A stretch of DNA of 64,000 nt from Chryseobacterium sediminis (GCF_008386505.1 NZ_VUNZ01000003.1:62001-126000), one strand, 5' to 3'; counted from the first letter of the stretch, positions 44,543 to 54,085 are shown. Notes: generated by a model not told the origin, from the letters alone. Translations and numbers: made by a program.

Positions 44543-45925
44543 CTAGCTTAACTGGTATTCAGGCGTAGACATCAGGTTGATGACATTCATTTTTATACTC
44601 CTGTCAGAAAAATTCTTTACAGAGTTCATATCGAGGCTTTTTGAATTCTGAAGGAGATAATCTTCACAATTTTTATTGACGAAAATTTTTTCAATACGTT
44701 CCCAATCGATAGTAATATTGGGGTTTTTAAAGCTCTTGTTTAAAGCTGTTTCCCGGGATTTCATTCCCATATCGATATCATCATCCTGTCGCGGGCTGTA
44801 TTCCAAAGGCCGTAGTCCGGACCATATCTGTGGAATCTGAAGTCTCACCATTAAGGTAGAACTGTCGATCCATGCTTTTCCATTCGGCCATCCCGCTACA
44901 TTAGGCGGATAAAGCAACATCTGTCCCAGTAATTTCTGATAGACGATGAGGTTTTCAGGGTTCTGAATATGCATAGGAAGTATTCTCATCATACCCGCCA
45001 TTAGTTCTACAGGCGATTTTATCCGGTTACCAATATTCTTCTGATCATAAAACCAGGTGCTTGAAAATATTTCAGTCATCAGTTTTTTAATATCATATCC
45101 TGAATTGTAGAAATTTGTACTCAGTTTACTGACAATATCCTGATCTACTTTTTCATTAACGAAAAATTTATAAATCTTCGTTGTAATGAACTCTGCGGTC
45201 ACTTTTTGTTCCAAGATGATATTTAAAACATCACTTCCGTCAAGGGTCCCTGTTTTTCCTAAAAAGGTCTTTGTGCCTTCATCATGAAGGTTTTTCCTTT
45301 CTCTGAAATTGCCTTCTTTATCATAACTCCATCCTGTAAAGGCTCTGGCTCCTTCTTTTACATCTTTTTCAGTATAATTACCTCTTCCCATGGTAAACAG
45401 TTCCATGACTTCACGGGCGAAATTCTCATTAGGATGATCCTTTTTATTCTGCTGATTATTCAGAAAGTTAAGCATAGCCGGAGACTGGCTTACTTCAAAA
45501 AGCAGATCTTTAAAATTTCCCAGTGCATTCTTTCGGATAGTATTTAAAAGCTGTTTGTTAAACCTTGGATTGACTACTCTTGAGGCGAAATGTCCATGCC
45601 AGAAAAAAGCCATCTTTTCCCTCATCTGTTCCTTACTGTTTACGATTGTATTCAGAAAATTGAGATTCAGTTCATTATTTTGCTCCCTGTTGAGCCGCTG
45701 CATTTCCTTTTTCTTTTCTGCGGGGGCTGTACTGTTCATGTAATCTGCTGCCGAATCAAGATCGGGTGTGTCATAGGTGATCTCACTGAAGCTGTCCTCG
45801 TTCAATAATTCAGCCATTAAGGTTTTAGTACTTTTATTTTTCAAATCATCAATTTGATGAATGCCAATACCAAAACCTGCCCGCCAGAGAAGATGCTTGT
45901 TTTTTACTAATGAATCAGCTGTCAT
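44543..45925 (-). CDS. DUF1800 family protein
   Basis: A 460-residue, mostly helical protein with KNKHLLWRAGFGI, MAFFWHGHFASR, NENFAREVMELFTMGRGNYTEKDVKEGARAFTGW and YPPNVAGWPNGKAWIDSSTLMVRL, all family blocks. The His and Glu residues in WHGHF and FAREVMEL are conserved and could bind metal. No clear signal peptide. Upstream partner of the DUF1501 gene; function unknown. Confidence 0.92.
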   Translation of the reverse strand: MTADSLVKNKHLLWRAGFGIGIHQIDDLKNKSTKTLMAELLNEDSFSEITYDTPDLDSAADYMNSTAPAEKKKEMQRLNREQNNELNLNFLNTIVNSKEQMREKMAFFWHGHFASRVVNPRFNKQLLNTIRKNALGNFKDLLFEVSQSPAMLNFLNNQQNKKDHPNENFAREVMELFTMGRGNYTEKDVKEGARAFTGWSYDKEGNFRERKNLHDEGTKTFLGKTGTLDGSDVLNIILEQKVTAEFITTKIYKFFVNEKVDQDIVSKLSTNFYNSGYDIKKLMTEIFSSTWFYDQKNIGNRIKSPVELMAGMMRILPMHIQNPENLIVYQKLLGQMLLYPPNVAGWPNGKAWIDSSTLMVRLQIPQIWSGLRPLEYSPRQDDDIDMGMKSRETALNKSFKNPNITIDWERIEKIFVNKNCEDYLLQNSKSLDMNSVKNFSDRSIKMNVINLMSTPEYQLS

Positions 45926-46182
45926 GAGGAATTTATTTTTTTGATATGCTTTGAAGAAAAAGGTTAAAATAATAACGGGTTAAGGTTTGTTAATATTGTT
46001 GGATGGCTGGAATCAGGAGGCTGGAAGTAATATCCTTTCTTTTTCTTCTTTAATTCACTTTTTGAGGGCATTTTTTTTGATAATTTTTGTTAAACAAATA
46101 TTTAAATTTTGTTAAAAATAATATGTTGATATTCATTGTTTTATGGTTTTTAATGATGTTAAAATCAAAGAAAAACCCTTGC
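45926..46182. other. Gap between divergent DUF1800 and the outer-membrane protein gene
   Basis: AT-rich; includes GGCTGGAATCAGGAGGCTGG at 46013, a word in the style of other intergenic tracts here. Nothing else seen before the sigma-54-like site. Confidence 0.4.
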
Positions 46183-46200
46183 TTGGCATGATTTTTACAT
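46183..46200 (+). promoter_or_regulatory. Sigma-54-like promoter of the outer-membrane protein gene
   Basis: TTGGCATGATTTTTACAT has GG and AC 10 nt apart; only the -12 GC differs (AC). Located 33 nt before the ATG. Confidence 0.4.
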
Positions 46201-46233
46201 CCTCTTGTTTAGTAAAATTAAAAAATTAGAGTT

Positions 46234-46797
46234 ATGAAAATGTTTAAACAAGCAATAGTACTGGCTGGTATTTTAACAGCAGGTATAGCAAGCGCCCAAA
46301 GTTCACAGATGAATAATATGATCAAAGTAGGTGCAAATGTTGGTTTAGCAGTTCCCGCAGATAATCTTTCCGCTGCTGTAGGAGTGGATGTAGCTTACCA
46401 GAACCTGATTACACCAGGATTTGGATTAGGTATCGCATCAGGATATACTCACTACTTTGGAAAAGAAAACAACGGATATAAAAATAATGATGTAGGAGTA
46501 GTTCCTGTAGCTGCTTTAATCAGAATTTATCCAAAACAAACAGGATTCTATTTCGGAACAGACTTAGGGTATGGTTTCTTAGTAGGAGATAAAACAGTAG
46601 CATCCAACACTAATGTTGAAAGAGCAAGCGGAGGTTTCTACCTTAAACCGGAGATCGGTTACCACAACAGAGACTGGAATTTCTTCGTACAATACCAAAA
46701 GGTTTTTGTAGGAACAAAAGGAGATTTACCGGGCCAGGACTATAATGTGGGGAATATCGGTGTAGGATTCGGTTACAATATTCCATTAGGAAAGTAG
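46234..46797 (+). CDS. Small outer-membrane beta-barrel protein
   Basis: A 187-residue protein with signal peptide MKMFKQAIVLAGILTAGIASAQ and then eight or so alternating beta strands rich in Gly and aromatic residues (GANVGLAVPADNLSA, GFYFGTDLGYGFLVG, NIGVGFGYNIPLGK). OmpW/OprH-like or outer_membrane beta-barrel family. Ends in Lys, not Phe. Monocistronic with its own terminator. Confidence 0.85.
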   Translation: MKMFKQAIVLAGILTAGIASAQSSQMNNMIKVGANVGLAVPADNLSAAVGVDVAYQNLITPGFGLGIASGYTHYFGKENNGYKNNDVGVVPVAALIRIYPKQTGFYFGTDLGYGFLVGDKTVASNTNVERASGGFYLKPEIGYHNRDWNFFVQYQKVFVGTKGDLPGQDYNVGNIGVGFGYNIPLGK

Positions 46798-46827
46798 TTA
46801 GATTTAATATATAAACAATTATTAACC

Positions 46828-46860
46828 AAAACCTTTTCACGAAAGTGGAAAGGTTTTTTT
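46828..46860 (+). terminator. Terminator of the outer-membrane protein gene
   Basis: AAAACCTTTTCAC pairs with GTGGAAAGGTTTT around GAAA, then more T. Confidence 0.88.
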
Positions 46861-46890
46861 GTTCTGTGCAGGATTTACAAAAACAATTAT

Positions 46891-46898
46891 TATATTTG
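46891..46898 (+). promoter_or_regulatory. Probable -7 promoter box of glucokinase
   Basis: TATATTTG, 15 nt before the ATG at 46914; it also supports that start over upstream in-frame codons. Confidence 0.55.
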
Positions 46899-46913
46899 GT
46901 AAAATTTGAGGTT

Positions 46914-47963
46914 ATGATTCTGAATCCGAAATTTCCACTTTATTTACCAGGAGTAGAGAACAGTAATAATGATAATGTTTCTATCATCGGGGCAAGTCTC
47001 CGTGAAGATGTAACGATCTTAGGCTATTTCGTTTCCGGGAACGGAGGTCTTGAGATAAAAGTACAAAATAAATATGCAACCAAAGAATACGCTTCTTTTT
47101 CAGATATTTTGAAGAAGTTTATTCAGGATAACCAGTTGCAAAATATAAAACGTCTGGGAATGGCAGTGCCAGGTCCTGTGCTTGACGGAAAGAGCAGTCC
47201 TGCAAGATTGGGCTGGAATTTAGATGTTGAAGAATATGCCCGTGATTTTGGGTTTGAAAAAGTAGACATGCTGAATGACCTTGAGGCTTCTGCCTATGGA
47301 ATGGCTCTTCTTGAAGATAACGACCTTGAAGCTATTTATACAAGCGGACATCTTGAAAAAGGAAATGTAGCGGTTCTTGCTCCCGGAAACGGATTGGGTG
47401 AAGCCGGATATTTCTTTGACGGAAAATACCTGAGACCTTTCGCTACAGAAGGAGGACATTCGGAATTTTCACCAAGAACCAATGTAGAGGTTGAATTTTA
47501 CCAGTTCCTTAATAATATCTACGGTATTGTAAGCTGGGAAAATGTACTTTCAAAGTCAGGGTTATTCAATATCTATAGATTTTTAAGAGATGTGAAAAGA
47601 CATCCTGAACCGGAATGGTTGGGAGAGCGTCTTGCACAGGGGAATTTTGTGGAAGAACTTTATAAAGCGGCAATCGAGGAGAATGTATTGATCTGTAGAA
47701 TTGCTTTGGATACCTTCCTTGAGTTTCTGGCAAGAGAAGCCAACAACCTGACATTAAAAGTGAAAGCTACCGGAGGATTACTGATTGCCGGAGATATTCC
47801 TCAGATGGTCAGAGAATATATAGACAAAGCAAAATTCTATGAAAAATTCAAGATCAGTGATAAAATGGAAGGAATGCTTAAAAATATTCCGATCTATCTG
47901 GTCAAGCAAAATCATACGGCATTAAATGGTATAGCACTTTATACAGCTTACTATCAGGTATAA
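46914..47963 (+). CDS. glk: Glucokinase
   Basis: A 349-residue sugar kinase of the ASKHA fold, E. coli Glk type. GMAVPGPVLDGK, MLNDLEASAYGMALL, VLAPGNGLGEAGYFFDG, FATEGGHSEFSPR and VSWENVLSKSGLFNIY are glucokinase blocks, the LND segment holding the catalytic Asp. The open frame extends upstream to 46845 but the extra residues overlap the terminator of the preceding gene. Product would be glucose 6-phosphate for glycolysis. Monocistronic. Confidence 0.92.
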   Translation: MILNPKFPLYLPGVENSNNDNVSIIGASLREDVTILGYFVSGNGGLEIKVQNKYATKEYASFSDILKKFIQDNQLQNIKRLGMAVPGPVLDGKSSPARLGWNLDVEEYARDFGFEKVDMLNDLEASAYGMALLEDNDLEAIYTSGHLEKGNVAVLAPGNGLGEAGYFFDGKYLRPFATEGGHSEFSPRTNVEVEFYQFLNNIYGIVSWENVLSKSGLFNIYRFLRDVKRHPEPEWLGERLAQGNFVEELYKAAIEENVLICRIALDTFLEFLAREANNLTLKVKATGGLLIAGDIPQMVREYIDKAKFYEKFKISDKMEGMLKNIPIYLVKQNHTALNGIALYTAYYQV

Positions 47964-47966
47964 AAT

Positions 47967-47994
47967 AAAACTCCGAAGAAATTCGGAGTTTTTT
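47967..47994 (+). terminator. Terminator of glk
   Basis: AAAACTCCGAA pairs with TTCGGAGTTTT around GAAA, followed by T residues, immediately after the stop. Confidence 0.9.
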
Positions 47995-48068
47995 TATGAG
48001 ATGATATTATTCATGAAAATAATAAATTTTATTGATGTACATCAATGAAATCTATTGAATAAGATACC

Positions 48069-48076
48069 TACCTTTG
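48069..48076 (+). promoter_or_regulatory. Probable -7 promoter box of the first YceI gene
   Basis: TACCTTTG matches TAnnTTTG, 30 nt before the start. Confidence 0.45.
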
Positions 48077-48106
48077 TCTCAGTAAATAAGTAAATAACTC
48101 TATTCA

Positions 48107-48673
48107 ATGAAAAAAATATTTTTATTAGCAGTTTTAGCTGGTGGTTTAGCTTTCGGACAGTCAAAAAAAGTAGTAGCGTCTGATGTACACTGGTGGGGAT
48201 ACAAAGTAGCAAAATCTGAAGCAAGCTCTCACGATGGTACTGTAAAAGTAAAATCTGGAGACATGGTAATGAAAGGAAACCAATTGGTAGGCGGAAGCTT
48301 CGTATTGGATATGACTTCAATCAGCTCTACTGACCTTACAGGAGAATATCAGCAAAAATTAAACGGACACCTTAAGAATGGTGATTTCTTTGAAGTTGAA
48401 AAATTCCCAACTGCAAGCTTCAAAATTACAGGAGTAAAGAAAAACAACGATAAAGTTTATAACTCTCTTGTAACAGGAAACCTTACTGTAAAAGGAAAAA
48501 CAAGCCCAATTACTTTCCCTGCTAAGATTTCTTACAGTAAAGGAGTTGTAAGCTTGGTATCTAACAAATTCTCTTTCGACAGACAGAAATTTGATGTAGC
48601 TTACAAGTCTACCATGCAGGATGTTTTTGTGAAAGATGATATTGAAATGCTTGTAAAAGTAACTGCTCAATAA
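48107..48673 (+). CDS. YceI family periplasmic protein 1
   Basis: A 188-residue exported lipocalin-like protein; signal peptide MKKIFLLAVLAGGLAFGQ. YceI barrels bind isoprenoid-type lipids. VHWWGYKVAKSEASSHDGTVKVKSG, GGSFVLDMTSISSTDL, FFEVEKFPTASFKITGV and LTVKGKTSPITFPAKI are the family strands. The gene is followed by a paralogue in the same orientation after a terminator. Confidence 0.93.
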   Translation: MKKIFLLAVLAGGLAFGQSKKVVASDVHWWGYKVAKSEASSHDGTVKVKSGDMVMKGNQLVGGSFVLDMTSISSTDLTGEYQQKLNGHLKNGDFFEVEKFPTASFKITGVKKNNDKVYNSLVTGNLTVKGKTSPITFPAKISYSKGVVSLVSNKFSFDRQKFDVAYKSTMQDVFVKDDIEMLVKVTAQ

Positions 48674-48694
48674 ATTAATCAAAAAAAGATTGTT

Positions 48695-48725
48695 AAAAGT
48701 GTAGAAGTTCTACACTTTTTTTTAT
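48695..48725 (+). terminator. Terminator after the first YceI gene
   Basis: AAAAGTGTAGA and TCTACACTTTT pair, followed by T residues. Confidence 0.85.
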
Positions 48726-48751
48726 TTTTGTTGAATTGTAAATAAAAAAGA

Positions 48752-49378
48752 ATGAAAAGATTACTATTGTTTGCTATGGTGTGCGCAAGTATATCATTTG
48801 TTTCTGCCCAAAAGAAATTTGATAAGGTTGCAAAAGTGACTTCATCAGAGATCAGATGGTGGGGGTATAAGGTGGTGAAAACCGAAGAAACTTCCCATTC
48901 AGGAACAGTAAAGTTAAAAAGCGGAAAATTCAACTTTGACCATACGGTTCTGGTAGATGGAGAGTTTGTAATAGATATGAGAAGTATGATGGCAGGAGAT
49001 GTTTCTGACGAAGATCAAATCAAGCTTACCAATGATCTGAAAAGCACAAACTTCTTTGAAGTTAAAAAATTCCCTATTGCAAAATTCCATTTGACTAAAA
49101 TTATTCCTTTAGCAAACAGCGAATACAATTCTACAGTATACGGAGATCTTACTCTTAAGGGAGTAAGAAAAACAATTTCTTTCCCAGCGAATGTATATGT
49201 TACTCAGTTTACAACATCTATTGAATCTGCGAAGTTCTCTCTGAACAGAAGAGACTTTAAAGTATTCTACCAGTCTTCTCTGAAAGATTATTTCATCAAG
49301 AATGAAATGGATATCCAATTCAAGGTTACTACAGAAATGCTGGATAACGAGAATAGAATTCCGAAGAAGAAAAAATAA
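48752..49378 (+). CDS. YceI family periplasmic protein 2
   Basis: A 208-residue paralogue of the preceding protein, signal peptide MKRLLLFAMVCASISFVSAQ. IRWWGYKVVKTEETSHSGTVKLKSG aligns directly with the first copy, as do DGEFVIDMRSM, TNFFEVKKFPIAKFHLTKI and LTLKGVRKTISFPANV. It has a longer Lys-rich C-terminus. The two genes are a diverged tandem duplication, each with its own terminator. Confidence 0.92.
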   Translation: MKRLLLFAMVCASISFVSAQKKFDKVAKVTSSEIRWWGYKVVKTEETSHSGTVKLKSGKFNFDHTVLVDGEFVIDMRSMMAGDVSDEDQIKLTNDLKSTNFFEVKKFPIAKFHLTKIIPLANSEYNSTVYGDLTLKGVRKTISFPANVYVTQFTTSIESAKFSLNRRDFKVFYQSSLKDYFIKNEMDIQFKVTTEMLDNENRIPKKKK

Positions 49379-49397
49379 GATAATATACAATCAAATA

Positions 49398-49434
49398 TAA
49401 AAATGAGCAGTTCATCAGAGTTGCTCATTTTTTA
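49398..49434 (+). terminator. Terminator after the second YceI gene
   Basis: AAATGAGCA pairs with TGCTCATTT, with A-rich and T-rich flanks. Confidence 0.8.
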
Positions 49435-49501
49435 TGTCTTTGTTACATCAAAGATTCACTTATTCATTTACTGTTCCCTGTATTTTTTATAAATTCGTAG
49501 T

Positions 49502-50143
49502 ATGAAAATTTACATTGTCAGTGGTCTGGGAGCAGACTTTAAAGTCCTTGAAAGAATAGAGTTTCCCAAACACTATGAATTGATTTTTATAGATTGGCTC
49601 ATTCCCGAAAAAAATGAACCTTTTGATGTCTATGTTAAAAGAATGGCGGATAAAATAGATGATTCTGAGCCTTTTTGCCTGTTAGGATATTCTTTTGGAG
49701 GAATTATTGTGCAGGAGATTAACCAACTAAAACCCGCAGAGAAAGTAGTCATTTTGGGAAGCATAAAATCAGATAAAGAAAAATCTAAATTCATCAAGAC
49801 AGGTGAGATGACCAAAATTCCCAGGATATTACCTGTAGGTCTGTTCAATGATAAGGCTGCAAATGTATATGCAGTTATACGAAAGCTTTTTGACCCTAAA
49901 AACCCTAAGCTTCTGCAATATTTTAAAGTAAGAGATCCCTATTACCTGAAATGGTCTGTAGAAAAAGTTTCCGAGTGGAAGTTTGAAGAAAATCCTAATG
50001 TGATTCAGATTTTAGGAGATAAAGACATTGTTTTTCCAATCCGTTACTCCAATCCGGATTATGTAATAAAAGGAGGAACTCATCTTTTTCCGGCGACAAA
50101 ATCCAAAGAAGTTTCAAAAATTTTGAATGAAGTATTTTTGTAA
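49502..50143 (+). CDS. Alpha/beta hydrolase
   Basis: A 213-residue cytosolic alpha/beta-hydrolase-fold protein. Nucleophile elbow GYSFGG (Ser), acid in ILGDKDIVF (Asp) and base in GGTHLFPA (His) are all present. MKIYIVSGLGADFKVL is an atypical short N-terminus that lacks the usual HG oxyanion motif. Substrate unknown. Same-strand neighbour of the ammonium transporter. Confidence 0.85.
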   Translation: MKIYIVSGLGADFKVLERIEFPKHYELIFIDWLIPEKNEPFDVYVKRMADKIDDSEPFCLLGYSFGGIIVQEINQLKPAEKVVILGSIKSDKEKSKFIKTGEMTKIPRILPVGLFNDKAANVYAVIRKLFDPKNPKLLQYFKVRDPYYLKWSVEKVSEWKFEENPNVIQILGDKDIVFPIRYSNPDYVIKGGTHLFPATKSKEVSKILNEVFL

Positions 50144-50250
50144 AAAATAAAAATATTATTGATTAAATATTTTTTTTAGGGGTGTTTGTTTTAAAAATGT
50201 AATTTTTATAGAATTTATATTTAAATTTGATAGGGTTAAATGTAAATTTT

Positions 50251-51594
50251 ATGAAAATAGGATTAAAATGGATCGTTTCATTCTCAATTATCGCGCTCGT
50301 TGCAATTGGAGGTTTGTTCTGGAGTCCGGCTGCAAATATTTCTGATACCGGAGAATTTTTAAGTGAAGATAAAGTTGTAGGCGCTGATGTTGCCTGGATT
50401 CTGGCTGCAGCTGGGCTTGTCCTGTTGATGACACCCGGACTTTCTTTCTTTTATGGAGGAATGGTAGGCAGAAAAAACGTGATTTCTACCATGCTGCAGA
50501 GTTTTATCGCTTTAGGAGTTATTTCTATGGTCTGGGTCGTAGTAGGTTTTTCTTTGTCTTTCGGTGAATCTTTAGGGATTACTATTGCAGGAAAACATTA
50601 CGGAATCATTGGAAACCCATTCAGTTACCCCTTTTTTAGCGGAGTTGGAAATCTGCCTCATAAAATGATGGCTCCTACTATTCCTTTTATCCTTTTTGCT
50701 TTATTTCAAATGAAATTTGCAGTTATTACCCCTGCGATTATTACGGGATCGTTTGCGGAAAGGGTTCGTTTTATTTCTTATTTATTATTCATTGTCCTTT
50801 TCAGCATTTTTATTTATACACCGCTTTGTCATATGGTATGGCATCCTGATGGTCTTTTAAACAAATATTTTGGGGTAAAAGACTTTGCAGGCGGAACAGT
50901 TGTACATATGAGTGCCGGTTTTGCAGCACTTGCCGGAGCTTTGGTAGTAGGAAACCGGAAGAATCCGCATCATGAACCTTCCAATATCCCGTATGTACTT
51001 TTAGGAACGGGAATGTTGTGGTTCGGATGGTTTGGATTTAATGCAGGGTCTGCACTGAGTGCTTCTGCTTCTGCGGCTACAGCTTTTGGAACGACTACAA
51101 TAGCTTCTGCTTCCGCAATGATGACCTGGATCTTTTTTGATAGAATCAATGGGAGAAGTGTTTCCGCTTTGGGAGCCTGTATCGGAGCTGTAGTAGGGCT
51201 GGTGGCAATTACTCCCGGATGTGGTTTTGTGAGTATTCATGAAAGTCTTTTTATCGGATTTATTACCGCAGTGGTTTCAAATGTGATGGTCAACTGGAAG
51301 GTTTTAAAGAAAATAGATGATACTCTGGATGTTTTTGCCTGCCATGGAGTAGGGGGGATTATGGGAATGATTCTTACCGCTGTTTTTGCTCACGGTGAAA
51401 AAGCAAGTCTTCTTCATGGAGGGGTTGAGGTCTTTCTTCATCATATGGCAGCATTGATTTTAGTTTCTGTTTTTACTTTTTTTGGTTCATTAATTTTATA
51501 TAAACTTACAGATTCAATGATCACTTTAAGGGTTTCTGAAGAGTCTGAAAATAAAGGGCTTGATCTTTCGCAGCATGAGGAATGCCTGCAATAG
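50251..51594 (+). CDS. amt: Ammonium transporter
   Basis: Inner-membrane NH4+/NH3 channel with about 11 helices. MTPGLSFFYGGMVGRKNVIST, AVITPAIITGSFAERV, CHMVWHPDGLLNK, DFAGGTVVHMSAGFAALAGA and the pore His segment FACHGVGGIMGM are diagnostic. The frame opens with a TTG at 50227, but the ATG at 50251 (MKIGLKWIVSFSIIALVAIG) begins the proper hydrophobic N-terminus. No glnK gene is adjacent. Ammonium could also come from the serine ammonia-lyase encoded next. Confidence 0.95.
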   Translation: MKIGLKWIVSFSIIALVAIGGLFWSPAANISDTGEFLSEDKVVGADVAWILAAAGLVLLMTPGLSFFYGGMVGRKNVISTMLQSFIALGVISMVWVVVGFSLSFGESLGITIAGKHYGIIGNPFSYPFFSGVGNLPHKMMAPTIPFILFALFQMKFAVITPAIITGSFAERVRFISYLLFIVLFSIFIYTPLCHMVWHPDGLLNKYFGVKDFAGGTVVHMSAGFAALAGALVVGNRKNPHHEPSNIPYVLLGTGMLWFGWFGFNAGSALSASASAATAFGTTTIASASAMMTWIFFDRINGRSVSALGACIGAVVGLVAITPGCGFVSIHESLFIGFITAVVSNVMVNWKVLKKIDDTLDVFACHGVGGIMGMILTAVFAHGEKASLLHGGVEVFLHHMAALILVSVFTFFGSLILYKLTDSMITLRVSEESENKGLDLSQHEECLQ

Positions 51595-51660
51595 CTTTTA
51601 TATTGTAATGATATATTGATTTCCCTAAAGATTTGGATATATATTTTGGGATTTATCATG

Positions 51661-51668
51661 TATCTTTG
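51661..51668 (+). promoter_or_regulatory. Probable -7 promoter box of the serine ammonia-lyase gene
   Basis: TATCTTTG matches TAnnTTTG, 26 nt before the start. Confidence 0.5.
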
Positions 51669-51694
51669 TTTTTGAGGAAAATGACGAATCATTT

Positions 51695-53113
51695 ATGGAA
51701 TCAATATCGGTTTTTGAAATTATTAAAGTAGGAATAGGCCCGTCCAGTTCACACACGATGGGACCTTGGAATGCAGCAGCTGCATTTATTAGGATTATAA
51801 AAAGAGAAAGATCTATCGAGGAAGTTAAAGAGGTTTTTCTTGAATTCTTTGGCTCACTCGCAAAAACGGGAATCGGGCACGGAACTGATATTGCTGGAAT
51901 GCTTGGTTTAAATGGAGAAGATTTTAAGACGATCAATACTTCAAAAATTGATGAGAAAATAGATTATATCAAAAGTACTCAAACCATTAATCTGGGAGGG
52001 GAGAAGGTGATTCCATTTGTTTACGGACATCATTTGATTCTAAATATGAAAAAAAGCCTTGATTTTCACCCGAACGGAATGATCTTCAGAGCTGTTTTTG
52101 AAGACGGAACTGAACTTGTGCAGGATTTTTATTCTGTGGGAGGAGGTTTCATTGCCAGCCAGGAAAAAAACTCTATTCAAAAGCAGTGTGTACGCACGCT
52201 GTATCCTTGTCATAAAGCTTCTGATATTGCAAAATACTGTGAAAAACTGGGATTTGATAAAATTTCAGATTTAATTTTCATGAATGAAGAAAGCTGGAGA
52301 ACACAGGAAGAAACAAGACAGGAGGCGCTTTACATCTGGCAACAGATTAAAGAATGTATTTATAAAGGCGTAAATAAAGAAGGAATTCTTCCGGGCGGAC
52401 TTAATGTTTCCCGAAGAGCGGCAGGAATCAACAGGAAACTGTTAGGAGACAAAATTTATAAAAACAAAGACGAATGGTTCCAGCAGGTGGTAGATGCTGA
52501 AGAAAACTTTACCAATATCAACAAATGGATTGCTTGTTTTGCACTGGCAGTAAATGAAGAGAATGCAAGTTTCGGAAGGATCATTACCGCACCTACCAAC
52601 GGGGCGAGTGGAGTAATTCCTGCAGTACTGATGTATGCTCAGGCCTTTACACCATTTACCAGTGAGGATGATATTGTAAGATTCTTGCTTGTAGCTGGAG
52701 AAATCGGGACATTATTTAAGAAAAATGCAACTATTTCTGCAGCGATGGGAGGATGTCAGGCAGAAATCGGAGTATCTTCAGCAATGGCAGCTGCCGGACT
52801 TACTGAAATTCTGGGTGGAAGTGTCGGACAGGTATTGATGGCGGCGGAAATTGCCATGGAACATCATCTTGGACTAACATGTGACCCAATTAAAGGACTT
52901 GTGCAGATTCCATGTATTGAAAGAAATACAATGGGAGCTATGAAAGCGATTACCGCGGCAAATATTGCATTGGAAAGTGATCCTACCAAAGCAAAAGTAA
53001 CATTAGATGAGGTGATTCTTACGATGTGGGAAACTGCTCAATCAATGAGTGATCGTTTTAAAGAAACTTCTGAGGGTGGGCTGGCAATTGCAGTAAACGT
53101 TCCTGAATGTTAA
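51695..53113 (+). CDS. sdaA: L-serine ammonia-lyase (4Fe-4S type)
   Basis: Converts L-serine to pyruvate and ammonia. Single-chain form (472 residues) with the beta domain (FEIIKVGIGPSSSHTMGPWNAA) and the alpha domain in one polypeptide. ITAPTNGASGVIPAVLMYA, AAMGGCQAEIGVSSAMAAAGL and LTCDPIKGLVQIPCIERN are the iron-sulphur and substrate segments, with cysteines in GGCQAE, LTCDP and IPCIE. Follows the ammonium transporter gene by 100 bp but has its own promoter box. Confidence 0.95.
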   Translation: MESISVFEIIKVGIGPSSSHTMGPWNAAAAFIRIIKRERSIEEVKEVFLEFFGSLAKTGIGHGTDIAGMLGLNGEDFKTINTSKIDEKIDYIKSTQTINLGGEKVIPFVYGHHLILNMKKSLDFHPNGMIFRAVFEDGTELVQDFYSVGGGFIASQEKNSIQKQCVRTLYPCHKASDIAKYCEKLGFDKISDLIFMNEESWRTQEETRQEALYIWQQIKECIYKGVNKEGILPGGLNVSRRAAGINRKLLGDKIYKNKDEWFQQVVDAEENFTNINKWIACFALAVNEENASFGRIITAPTNGASGVIPAVLMYAQAFTPFTSEDDIVRFLLVAGEIGTLFKKNATISAAMGGCQAEIGVSSAMAAAGLTEILGGSVGQVLMAAEIAMEHHLGLTCDPIKGLVQIPCIERNTMGAMKAITAANIALESDPTKAKVTLDEVILTMWETAQSMSDRFKETSEGGLAIAVNVPEC

Positions 53114-53138
53114 TAGAAGTAGCACTGTTTTAAAATAT

Positions 53139-53174
53139 AAAACCCTTAGTCAGTAATGTCTAAGGGTTTCTTAA
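53139..53174. terminator. Terminator between sdaA and tyrA
   Basis: AAACCCTTA pairs with TAAGGGTTT around a 12-nt loop. It serves the converging genes. Confidence 0.75.
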
Positions 53175-53222
53175 TAAAATAAAAGTAAAAACCGTTGGGC
53201 TTTTAGTATTGTATAAGGGAAT

Positions 53223-54065
53223 TTATCTTAAAATTCCTCTGATTCTGTTGGCGTTGGAAATGAGCTCTTCAAGATATTCATAGTTTTCTTTTTCCAGAGC
53301 AGCTTTGAATTTTCTGAGCTGGGTGATATGTTCGTTCAGAACGTCTAGCACATTCTCTTTGTTTTGTTTAAAGATAGGAACCCACATTTCCGGGTGTGAC
53401 TTGGCAAGACGGACAGTACTTGAAAAACCGGAACTGGCAAGCTGAAAAATAGTTTCCTCCTCACGTTCTTTTTCTAATACGGTATTGGCAAGGGCGTAAG
53501 ATGTAATATGAGAGATATGAGAGATGTAAGCGGTGTGGACATCATGATCTTCTGCATCCATGTAAATCATGTGCATGTCAAGAGCGGTGACTACTTTTTC
53601 TACGGTAGTCAGGGCATCCTCTGCTGATTCTTCTTTGTTGCATATCACTCCTGCTTTTCCGGAGAAACTTTCTGCAATAGCGGATTTTGGACCGTTGTTT
53701 TCTGTTCCCCACATCGGGTGAAATGCTACAAATCTTGAGCGTTTCGGGTGGTCTTTCACAGCATTTACAATTCCTGCTTTTGTGGAACCAGCATCCATTA
53801 CGGTTTGCTGATCAGTCACAAGGTCCAGAACAGAAGGTAAAAGTTTTCTGGCAGCATCTACAGGAATGGCAAGAATTATCAAATCCGAATTTTTAATTCC
53901 ATGCTCAAGATCTACTCCGGCATCAATTATTTTCAGGTCTAATGCGTCACTGATATGCTGTGTATTGTTATCGATTCCGTAGATGAAGCTGGCAAGGTTT
54001 TTCTCTCTTAATTTCAAAGCCATGGAACCTCCAATCAATCCTACTCCAATAATACTTATTTTCAT
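53223..54065 (-). CDS. tyrA: Prephenate dehydrogenase
   Basis: NAD(P)-dependent step of tyrosine synthesis: oxidative decarboxylation of prephenate to 4-hydroxyphenylpyruvate. Rossmann motif IGVGLIGGSMAL at the N-terminus; FHPMWGTENNGP and HDVHTAYISHISH are the substrate-binding blocks with the catalytic His. 280 residues, without an ACT domain, so feedback control must come from elsewhere. Between a promoter box and the start there is a terminator hairpin and a short ORF with three Tyr codons, suggesting attenuation. Confidence 0.93.
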   Translation of the reverse strand: MKISIIGVGLIGGSMALKLREKNLASFIYGIDNNTQHISDALDLKIIDAGVDLEHGIKNSDLIILAIPVDAARKLLPSVLDLVTDQQTVMDAGSTKAGIVNAVKDHPKRSRFVAFHPMWGTENNGPKSAIAESFSGKAGVICNKEESAEDALTTVEKVVTALDMHMIYMDAEDHDVHTAYISHISHITSYALANTVLEKEREEETIFQLASSGFSSTVRLAKSHPEMWVPIFKQNKENVLDVLNEHITQLRKFKAALEKENYEYLEELISNANRIRGILR

Positions 54066-54085
54066 CTTTTTACTTTTTTAAAATA

